This document shows, one piece after another, positions 17,866 to 24,592 of a stretch of DNA of 24,592 nt. Under the pieces are notes generated by a model that had not been told where the DNA came from, did not search any database, and was given only the letters and a program-made list of their open reading frames with translations. This DNA comes from Ramicandelaber brevisporus. Taxonomy: Eukaryota; Kickxellomycota; Ramicandelaberales; Ramicandelaberaceae. Both the position numbers and the translations under genes were made by a program. Each line of letters begins with the position of its first letter. Positions within the stretch are counted from its first letter, which is position 1. The DNA lies in contig MU602919.1 of the NCBI GenBank assembly GCA_025201865.1, positions 397 to 24,988 on the forward strand, read 5' to 3'.

Positions 17866-20646
17866 ATGACAGAATCTCTCCCGAGTCCGAGCGCTAATAC
17901 TACTACTGCTACTGCTGCTACTGCTACGGCGGCTGTCGCGAAACCCAACGCTACTTCTCAAGCAGCAGCAACAATGATGCCAACCCAGCCACAATGGCCC
18001 CCATCGGTTTCGAATGGTCAGCACGATGTAATTGTAGTCGATGTGTCAGATATACAACAACAGCAGCAACAGCAGCAGCCTGACACCACCACCACCGCCG
18101 CCACCAACGGAAACACTAATTACAACAATGGCAATGTGAGTGGCAATGTCAAAATGGCAGTCCGACTAAAAGACTGGGTTGGTAGAATTACTGCCAAAAT
18201 ACGCAGTCAAGCATCACCTTCGACACTAGCAGCAGCATCGGGTCAGATAACACCAGGTCTCATTGACGGCGGTAAACGACGCTGGGGATTTAAACGATCA
18301 TTGACGACCGAAGATGTAAGTGGCGCAAACAATAGACAGTCGGGTAAACAGCAGCAACAGCAGCAACAGCGCCAACAGAAGCACGGCCGAAACCAATTGA
18401 GTGATGCAATGAGTGAGCGCGTGTTTGGCGTGCCTGTACATGAAAGCGTCAAGTATGCAGGTGTGCTCGAACCAGCTTTGGTGATTCATTTGCCAGTTGG
18501 CCATCTTGTCAGCACTACAACAACAGCTCAGGCTGTGGATCAAATCACGTCTGCAACGCCAGAGCCGAGCTGTGGACCGCGGCGTCGACCGCTGAGTAGC
18601 GTGTATCCTCAAGCCTCACCATCGCTTTCACCACAGCCACAGCCAGCGCATCAACGTCAGTCACTCGAAGCGACGCCTCTTCAGCCAATCACAGTGGATG
18701 TCATCCTCCCTAGCGAAGTCTCTAGTGAAGTCTCATCCAGTGTGGCTGCAGTAATTCCGATTATTGTGCAAAAATGCTCTTGGCGGTTAATTGAGAGTGC
18801 AACTCATGCGTCTGGTATCTTCCGTGTCAACGGTGCGCTGCGGCGCGTGGCTGAACTCCAATCCATCTTTGACAGTCCCCCAAGCTATGGACGCGATGTC
18901 AACTGGGATGGATTCAAGCACCACGATGTGGCGACACTGCTGCGAAGATATCTGACCACACTGCCGGATCCTGTTATTCCGCCGAATATGTACCATCAAT
19001 TCTTAGAGCTGTATGACGACTGCGTGGCATCATGTATTGGTGGTCCAAACTCACCTAATCCGCTGTCGCCGCTGGTAGTCTCTGCTACCGCGGAAGCTGC
19101 TGTCGTTTCACAGCCATCCCGCTCACCTTCCTCACAGCTCTCACAGCCCTCACAGCCATCGCAGTTATCACAGCCATCACAACAGACACCTTCTCTGCAA
19201 CAGCAGTCAAAACACCTGCGCACTCAATCCGACACCAACTCGCTTGGCTTGCCATCCGCTGGCACATCTCCAATCATGGCTCGTTCCGGCACTACAGACT
19301 GCGTCGCACCTTCGCCTGAAATCATTGCACTGCGTGAATCCACGTGCTCTCGATTTGGTGCGTTAATTGCATCTCTAGTGCCAGCTGAACGTGATCTCCT
19401 GTTGAGTATCCTGTCTCTGCTGCACTATTTCTCTGGATTCCGTTCACAAACCATGATGGATACCGATAACTTGGCCGCAATATTCCAACCTGGATTGCTG
19501 GTGCATCCCGACTATGTTCTGAATCCAGACGAGTATACTCGAGCAAAGGCTGTTGTGGCATTCCTTATTAGAAACTCTAGACATTGGGTTGAGCACACTT
19601 CACTTCCACAGCCTGCTGATAGCAGTACTGAGCCTGCTCAGGCCGAACCATCAACTACAACAACTACAACAGCGACAACAGCACTTACACGAGGACCCTC
19701 GCTCAAGATTGTCACGCCATCTGTGACTTCGGATCAGCACCAGAAACCAAAATCGATTGCATTACAGCAGAGAAAGCCATCGGTGTCACCCATTGCCATT
19801 CCACCCTCAGAGCCGTCAACACCATCTCGGCCAGTTGCTTTCCCGCACCTGCAGCCTCCACTTACCGCCGAACTGTCGTCACCAACATCGACAGGCCGTC
19901 GTCATCTGGCCAACATCGTCCGCACTGTGACATCTTTCGTGACTCCAAGCAGTTCTTCTCGCCCACAAACTGTTTGGGAAGGAGCGCCAAGCAGCAGCAA
20001 CAGCAGCAGCAGCAGCAGCGATATCGCTCGTCAGCACGAAACTCCCAAGCGTGGCAAGTCGCTTAACGATGCAACTCCTCGCCAAGACACTGCAGCTCGA
20101 ACATATTCAAACACTAGCAGTCGCCTCAGTACTGGCTACATTACTCGTCATTTCAGCAGCAGCAGCAACAGTGGCAGCGGTGGTGGCTTAATGTCCTCGC
20201 CCACTAAGCAATATCGTCAACAACAGCTTCGACACCACCAACATCGCTCAAACACTCTAGTCCAGCCCCATTTAGCACCGCCGTCATTGTCAGTTCCAAC
20301 CAGCATCACTTCTACAAATCAGTCGCGTCATAGCAGCTTGGGAAGCACACCATCAAATGTTGAGCGCAAATCATCACTGTTTGGTAACCTATTTCGCGGC
20401 TCAAGTGTATCGAATTCAAAGCGAGAAGTCATGACATCGTTATCGCAGTTCAGCAGTATGATTAGATCAACACAGACACAAAAGTCAGAAACGGCTACAA
20501 ATACAAGTGGACGGAGTCACCGAGTATCGCCAGCGACTGAAAATGACTTGGGAACGCCGATACCGAGTAGACAGCCGAGCATGAGGAATCCAGCTTCACA
20601 CCAGCGAGCGGCTGCTAGAGGAAAGCGGCGACCAACTATAAGCTAA
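17866..20646 (+). CDS. Sac7/Bag7-like RhoGAP (926 aa)
   Basis: GTPase-activating protein for Rho-type GTPases; Sac7-type fungal members act on Rho1 in cell-wall and actin control. The ATG at 17866 is chosen because the frame upstream has no other ATG. The RhoGAP domain spans about 186-575 and shows FGVPVHESVKYA, IPIIVQKC, SGIFRV with the arginine finger near R320, SPPSYGRDVNWDGFKHHDV, ATLLRRYLTTLPDPVIPPNMY, LLSILSLLHYFSGF and NLAAIFQPGLLVHP. The DNLAAIF(Q/R)PG-HP block is typical of Sac7 relatives. Two low-complexity stretches interrupt the domain: about 90 residues after the first motif and about 95 residues (SQPSQ-rich) after the LRRYL block. The frame stays open through both, so they are read as coding inserts rather than introns. 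N and C termini are Ser/Thr/Gln-rich and disordered, with likely phosphorylation sites. Confidence 0.93.
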   Translation: MTESLPSPSANTTTATAATATAAVAKPNATSQAAATMMPTQPQWPPSVSNGQHDVIVVDVSDIQQQQQQQQPDTTTTAATNGNTNYNNGNVSGNVKMAVRLKDWVGRITAKIRSQASPSTLAAASGQITPGLIDGGKRRWGFKRSLTTEDVSGANNRQSGKQQQQQQQRQQKHGRNQLSDAMSERVFGVPVHESVKYAGVLEPALVIHLPVGHLVSTTTTAQAVDQITSATPEPSCGPRRRPLSSVYPQASPSLSPQPQPAHQRQSLEATPLQPITVDVILPSEVSSEVSSSVAAVIPIIVQKCSWRLIESATHASGIFRVNGALRRVAELQSIFDSPPSYGRDVNWDGFKHHDVATLLRRYLTTLPDPVIPPNMYHQFLELYDDCVASCIGGPNSPNPLSPLVVSATAEAAVVSQPSRSPSSQLSQPSQPSQLSQPSQQTPSLQQQSKHLRTQSDTNSLGLPSAGTSPIMARSGTTDCVAPSPEIIALRESTCSRFGALIASLVPAERDLLLSILSLLHYFSGFRSQTMMDTDNLAAIFQPGLLVHPDYVLNPDEYTRAKAVVAFLIRNSRHWVEHTSLPQPADSSTEPAQAEPSTTTTTTATTALTRGPSLKIVTPSVTSDQHQKPKSIALQQRKPSVSPIAIPPSEPSTPSRPVAFPHLQPPLTAELSSPTSTGRRHLANIVRTVTSFVTPSSSSRPQTVWEGAPSSSNSSSSSSDIARQHETPKRGKSLNDATPRQDTAARTYSNTSSRLSTGYITRHFSSSSNSGSGGGLMSSPTKQYRQQQLRHHQHRSNTLVQPHLAPPSLSVPTSITSTNQSRHSSLGSTPSNVERKSSLFGNLFRGSSVSNSKREVMTSLSQFSSMIRSTQTQKSETATNTSGRSHRVSPATENDLGTPIPSRQPSMRNPASHQRAAARGKRRPTIS

Positions 20647-20775
20647 ACAGATATTTTCATAGGGAGACCGTTATTACACCTTGGTCTGGTGTAATTCACG
20701 GTGGAATAACGGTCTCCCCATTAATAATAGTAATACCATTTAAGAGATTGACTAAAGTACTTTGTGCTTGGTTGT
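20647..20775. other. Convergent 3' spacer
   Basis: This 129-bp gap between convergent stop codons is mostly occupied by a 57-bp inverted repeat. A/T-rich sequence with TTAATAATAG follows the repeat. The spacer must hold the 3' ends of both transcripts. Confidence 0.6.
20662..20718. repeat. 57-bp inverted repeat (MITE-like or terminator hairpin)
   Basis: The arms GGGAGACCGTTATT (20662-20675) and AATAACGGTCTCCC (20705-20718) are perfect 14-bp inverted copies; extended to 19 bp (ending ACACC versus CCACC in the same orientation) they match at 18 of 19. An inner hairpin TTACACC/GGTGTAA is nested within. No clean target-site duplication is visible. It could be a miniature transposon remnant or a structural element ending both converging transcripts. 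Confidence 0.85.
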
Positions 20776-22041
20776 CTAAATACGAAGCAGGGCAGCTAAA
20801 CCTGGTGTCACAAACGTCGGCATCGAGTGTTCTTGATCGCTAACTGTGATAAAATCATCTGCTGGTCCGTGCGAAAACACGAAGCATTGACCTTCTTCTG
20901 CCTGCTCCAGACACTGCTTCATAAATGCAATAAACTCATCAGCAAAGTTAAGACACACATTCGGATCCCACATCCACGGTTTGCCACGCACCATTCTCGG
21001 AATATCCCTGGTTTCAAACCTCTGAATCCCCGTTACACTGCATCGATTACTGCCTCGACCGCTGTGAGTACGCCAACCAACAATGACTGTCGGAATGCCC
21101 GCCAGGAAGGACTGTGCCCAAAACTTTAGTAGTTTGTTGCGTTCAAAGAATTGCACTTCGGTGGGGTTGCCGGGCTGCTTGGAGGTTTTCAATTCGAGAT
21201 AGAGTCGATTTGGATGGCGCGAGGTGCTGTCGGCTGGGTCAGTTACTTTCCGGCTGGTGGCGCAGTCGACCTCGGCAGCCATCACAATTCCGTGAGAGCC
21301 GAGCTGTGTGTGAAAGACAGAGCAATACTCGGCATTTGTGTTGGTAATCTCACGATGCCTGGCAGCCATCATTTGACGGTAGTCCACACAATTGCCATCA
21401 ATGCCAGGTGAGTTGATTTCATATGCTGGAACTGGCATTGTGCTGATCGTTTCAAAGCGATGTCCCCAGTAGGTTGCCAATCGCTGACGGAATGTCTGCT
21501 TCGATGGATCATTGTCGCGTAGCTTGGCTGCAGTCGGTCTGTTCTCAATCACAATTGTGTTGCCCACCTTAGTTGCACTTAAATGCCATTCATCCTGGCG
21601 CATGTACGGCATGCACAATATCGATGTCATCACTCCACGAAACACAATCAAGTCGACGTTCTTTGGCCCAATCGATGCCAATGATGACGATACACCTGGT
21701 TGCTGTTCACGCTGCTGTTGTTCATGCTGCTGCTGCTCGCATTGCTGTTGTTGTTGTCTTTGAGTCCATGCATGTTCAAGGGCATTCAGAAAGCCTTCCA
21801 CACAGCCACTGGCAGCATCGGCCCGCTGTACAAACAGCTCTGGAAAGCCGTAGCTGAGATCAGAGTGTCGGTGCAGATCAGGCGACACAAAGTATTTGAG
21901 TTCGCAATCACGGTTGGCCTCGTCATAGTAATGGATGCGGTTGACGTCGACGCTGTAGCTGGTAATCTCCCGCGGCTCGGTCACTCGTGGAGGTTGGCGA
22001 GCGTATTGCTCTGGCTGCAAGATTTCGAACCGCTGGCTCAT
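20776..22041 (-). CDS. RAI1: Rai1/DXO-family decapping nuclease (421 aa)
   Basis: Rai1/DXO enzymes remove incomplete or non-canonical 5' caps (unmethylated G, NAD) from RNA; Rai1 also partners the nuclear 5'-3' exonuclease Rat1. The family's motifs are present in order: GHRFE (about 192-196), AAEVDC (about 254-259) with the acidic metal ligands, YLELKTSK (about 280-287) with Glu and Lys, and NKLLKFWAQSFLAGIPTVIVGWR (about 297-320). These match the Mg2+-binding active site of DXO. A short Q-rich insertion (about 92-115, QQQQQCEQQQHEQQQ) lies before the catalytic region. Length is normal for the family (about 390-420 aa). The start is the ATG at 22039-22041 (complement). The symbol is by family; whether the protein behaves as Rai1 or as Dxo1 cannot be told without checking the Rat1-binding surface. 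Confidence 0.93.
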   Translation of the reverse strand: MSQRFEILQPEQYARQPPRVTEPREITSYSVDVNRIHYYDEANRDCELKYFVSPDLHRHSDLSYGFPELFVQRADAASGCVEGFLNALEHAWTQRQQQQQCEQQQHEQQQREQQPGVSSSLASIGPKNVDLIVFRGVMTSILCMPYMRQDEWHLSATKVGNTIVIENRPTAAKLRDNDPSKQTFRQRLATYWGHRFETISTMPVPAYEINSPGIDGNCVDYRQMMAARHREITNTNAEYCSVFHTQLGSHGIVMAAEVDCATSRKVTDPADSTSRHPNRLYLELKTSKQPGNPTEVQFFERNKLLKFWAQSFLAGIPTVIVGWRTHSGRGSNRCSVTGIQRFETRDIPRMVRGKPWMWDPNVCLNFADEFIAFMKQCLEQAEEGQCFVFSHGPADDFITVSDQEHSMPTFVTPGLAALLRI

Positions 22042-22579
22042 CTGTGTTTATTATTATTTTTTCTTCTCGAATAATCTGACCGGCGTCGCAAATTTGGGAG
22101 AGAAGGATACCCATAGTGTCGAAGCATCCGTTAAGATACATCATTTAGTAGCCTTACATCTGGCATTGTGATTAAAGAGAGTTAGCGTGCCCTGTGCCCT
22201 GTAATCGATCGAATCTTCTCATCATCGACGCCATGATCCGGAATTACAATCACGATGTTCTTTAATCCCTCTCCCCTTTTGATTTCCACCTCAAACTTTC
22301 CCCCTGATAATGTTGAAGCACGTAGCCCCCTTCTCCATTCTCCCTTTCGCCATCTGTCTGTCCATTGAGTATAGTGTACCAAGACAATTGGCCATTTTTC
22401 ACGTTCTTTTCTTTTCTTTTTTCTATTCTTTTCTCTCTCTCTCTCGTCATCACTGGTTGATGCTCTAGGCGTTCTTGGCGTTCAAACCCTCTTCATATTC
22501 TGGGGACAGCTGTCAGCTACCAAAGTATCAACTCTCCAACACGTCTTCATCTCTTGTTATCACAGTATTTCATTTCAAT
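22042..22579. promoter_or_regulatory. Divergent promoter between RAI1-like and peroxin genes
   Basis: This 538-bp spacer separates two divergently transcribed ATGs. It holds a pyrimidine tract of CTTTT and CTCT repeats at about 22404-22446, upstream of the peroxin. On the minus side, TAATAATAATAAACACAG precedes the RAI1-like ATG. No clear TATA box or gene is seen. The frame of the peroxin is open for 35 codons upstream of its ATG but has no ATG there. Confidence 0.55.
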
Positions 22580-24583
22580 ATGTCAGAAACAGCAGCAACA
22601 GCAACGGCAGTCACACTGTCCTCAGTACAGCAGCCAACTCTGCGACGAAAGCAACCCGCGTTCAACACGAACCCAGTCACCGAGCGAGTCACAGCGTCGT
22701 CTTCTTCAGCACTCAGCGCATTGTCCAAATTGCGGCGGAAGCTTGGTGCCTCATTCCACTCGGCTGCTCATTCATCAGCAATAGCTAGTTATGATTCGGC
22801 AGTATCGATTGCTGCCGTTACTGCTGCATCACCGCCGTCAGTAGTGTCAGTAGCACCAGTAGCACCAGTAGCGCCAGTAGCGCCAGTAGTACTAATGGCG
22901 GCAGATTCGGATGATCCCGATGCCATTCGACGGGTATCAGTTTGTGAAAGTTCATCTTCACCACGCTCCACGCTTGTTTGTGAGACCGATATGGATATGA
23001 TCGATATTGATTTATCGCGAGGAAGCAGCGACTTTCTCCTTCGTGAAGACATTTCAGATTACGACAGCATATCCGAACTCCATCAATCGGTATCGGCATC
23101 AGTATCCGCAGCCAACGTTTCCAATCAGTTGGAATCTGCAGTCAACATCGCCAAAGACTACAGCACCAACAGCGTCGACAGCAAGGGTTTATCCAAGCTT
23201 AAATCGTGGCCACAGCGATTCAACGAATGTCTCGAAGAAGCACGTCGATCCAACGCACGACTACCTAACAGTGAGTCTGTAAATCCTCAGCTGAATATGC
23301 TCACAACAACACCGCGTGGCTATAATCGGTTTGTGCGTACTGTTGGACCGATGGCTACTTTCCAAGATTGGGTTCTGTCGTATCTGGCATGGGAGCAGCC
23401 ATGGATCAACATTTGGTCCATCATCTTCTACATTTGGATATGTTTGTCACCAGCAATATTAATCACATTGCCAATGGTGTTCGTATTAATGTATACTGGT
23501 TACTCGTACATGAGTGTGGTTTGGCAACAGCAAGCACATCAGCGGCAGCAACAGCGACAGAGCTACAAAGAGAGCGAGACAACATCGGAAAGCGAGTCGG
23601 TTCAGATCCAGCCAATGATTGCTCCGCTGCCAGCTCGCATGGACGTTGCTACAGTTCGTCGCCATCTCCGCTACACTCAAAACACAGTTTACAAGTACAA
23701 TTTGGCATACTCCGGTTTGGTTCCATTTTTGCGCAGCATCGATTACGCCGAAGATCCAGTCAAGAGTTCTCGATGGTTTAGATGCACCGTGCGGAATCTT
23801 GCCATTACATTGACAATTCTCTATGTGTTTCCGACAAAGGCGGTCTTCATTGCAGCTGGCGTGTACTTTTTAACACAGAGAGCACCGTGGGTATGGGCAT
23901 TTTGGGACACATTTGATACAGATGTTATAGAGGAGGTAATTTGGTTTGGCTGGGACCTGCTCGTAAAGGCATTGGATTGGGATCGCATTGTGCCACTGTT
24001 GAGAAGGTGCTTGGTAGCTATTTTCTCCCATTTGTCGGCAATGTCATCCAAAAGCACTCATGTTGATGATGACGATGACGATGACGATAACAACAACAAC
24101 AAAAATAACAACAACAATAACAGACATCCAGCGACAGCTGACATCATTCCTGAGATCGCATTTGACAGTATCAGTAGTGAACATGCACCTCGTCAACTTA
24201 CCCATGATCAATTGCCTCGACTCGTTGCATCAGCAGTGCCACTCACTCCACTGGGCCTCCAATGTCTTGTCTGGGAGCATCAGCGCTGGTGGCTTGGTAC
24301 CGGCTGGTCACCTCGGCTGTCCACGCGTGACGCGGGTTATTCTTCGTTTGCTGACGTTGCAACTGGTTCTGGATATTCATCTTTGGCTAAAGTTACACCT
24401 CCGGCCGGCTACTGCTTTGCTCCAGGCTCTCAGTGGCATATTCATCAACAGGCTGATGCAAATTTAACCGACAGCGATGGTTGGGTGTACATGGACAACA
24501 AGTGGGGCAATCCGCGACCAAACAGCACGTTCAAGGCACAAACTCGACGACGCATGTGGTCTCGTGGCATCATTGCCAAATGA
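22580..24583 (+). CDS. Pex23/Pex30-like peroxin with dysferlin domain (667 aa)
   Basis: Integral ER/peroxisomal membrane protein of the Pex23-Pex30 family, which shapes ER subdomains where peroxisomes and lipid droplets form. The ATG at 22580 has A at -3 and is the first ATG in the frame. Residues 1 to about 250 are Ser/Ala-rich with a VAP tripeptide repeat (about 93-105) and an acidic stretch. The membrane (Pex24-type, reticulon-like) region has hydrophobic hairpins at about 263-312 (WINIWSIIFYIWICLSPAIL) and about 406-440 (LAITLTILYVFPTKAVFIAA). A run of eight Asp then Asn-rich residues (about 494-515) links to a C-terminal dysferlin domain (about 563-667), with the family's tryptophans in VWEHQRWWLGTGW, DSDGWVYMDNKW and RRRMWSRG. 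It ends close to the window edge but is complete (stop 24581-24583). Confidence 0.88.
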   Translation: MSETAATATAVTLSSVQQPTLRRKQPAFNTNPVTERVTASSSSALSALSKLRRKLGASFHSAAHSSAIASYDSAVSIAAVTAASPPSVVSVAPVAPVAPVAPVVLMAADSDDPDAIRRVSVCESSSSPRSTLVCETDMDMIDIDLSRGSSDFLLREDISDYDSISELHQSVSASVSAANVSNQLESAVNIAKDYSTNSVDSKGLSKLKSWPQRFNECLEEARRSNARLPNSESVNPQLNMLTTTPRGYNRFVRTVGPMATFQDWVLSYLAWEQPWINIWSIIFYIWICLSPAILITLPMVFVLMYTGYSYMSVVWQQQAHQRQQQRQSYKESETTSESESVQIQPMIAPLPARMDVATVRRHLRYTQNTVYKYNLAYSGLVPFLRSIDYAEDPVKSSRWFRCTVRNLAITLTILYVFPTKAVFIAAGVYFLTQRAPWVWAFWDTFDTDVIEEVIWFGWDLLVKALDWDRIVPLLRRCLVAIFSHLSAMSSKSTHVDDDDDDDDNNNNKNNNNNNRHPATADIIPEIAFDSISSEHAPRQLTHDQLPRLVASAVPLTPLGLQCLVWEHQRWWLGTGWSPRLSTRDAGYSSFADVATGSGYSSLAKVTPPAGYCFAPGSQWHIHQQADANLTDSDGWVYMDNKWGNPRPNSTFKAQTRRRMWSRGIIAK

Positions 24584-24592
24584 ATAGTAAAC

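Noticed and set aside
18490-18750. Possible unspliced intron inside the RhoGAP domain
   Set aside because: The segment stays open in frame and has the same Ser/Pro/Gln bias as other coding low-complexity regions; no strong donor-acceptor pair was found.
1-24592. CRISPR arrays, bacterial operons, insertion sequences, rRNA genes
   Set aside because: None are visible. The gene content, the spliced ribosomal protein gene and the long low-complexity proteins are eukaryotic.

Overview
The window is eukaryotic nuclear DNA, most likely from a fungus. Supporting signs are compact genes with few introns, a Sac7-type RhoGAP, a Pex23/Pex30-type peroxin with a dysferlin domain, a Rai1/DXO decapping enzyme, a class II DYRK (Pom1-like) kinase and a cysteine-rich metallothionein. 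Very long Q/N/S/T/H homopeptides, short introns and intronless multi-kilobase ORFs would suit an early-diverging (zoopagomycete-like) lineage. That placement is inference only.

Layout. 286-1527 (+) is an unrecognised 413-aa protein with an internal repeat. It converges on 1766-7699 (-), a 1977-aa DYRK kinase with about 1,500 residues of low-complexity N terminus. A 780-bp divergent promoter with a perfect TGACGTCA palindrome separates the kinase from 8480-10318 (+), an alpha/beta hydrolase of the hormone-sensitive lipase family. 10319-12071 is non-coding and holds a 57-base assembly gap flanked by two near-identical ~288-bp copies. 12072-14018 (+) is an FAD aromatic-ring monooxygenase. 14293-14364 (-) is tRNA-Gln(UUG), followed by a 10-bp minisatellite and then a metallothionein gene (15086-15568, +) with 24 cysteines. 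15963-17207 (+) is ribosomal protein L5 (uL18), the only gene with a clear intron. That intron carries a candidate box C/D snoRNA whose guide matches the U18/snR18 target in large-subunit rRNA. 17866-20646 (+) is a Sac7-like RhoGAP. It is followed by a 57-bp perfect-armed inverted repeat and then the convergent Rai1/DXO gene (20776-22041, -). That gene shares a divergent promoter with the Pex30-like peroxin (22580-24583, +).

The genes do not form a pathway or cluster. This looks like an ordinary chromosomal segment of housekeeping and signalling genes. The two highly expressed genes (RPL5 and metallothionein) stand out by strongly C/G-ending codons. The most interesting items are the intronic snoRNA, the modular metallothionein, the orphan repeat protein, the giant low-complexity kinase and the unresolved duplication at the gap. 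Several genes have reading frames open upstream of their first ATG; the starts given here are ATG starts.
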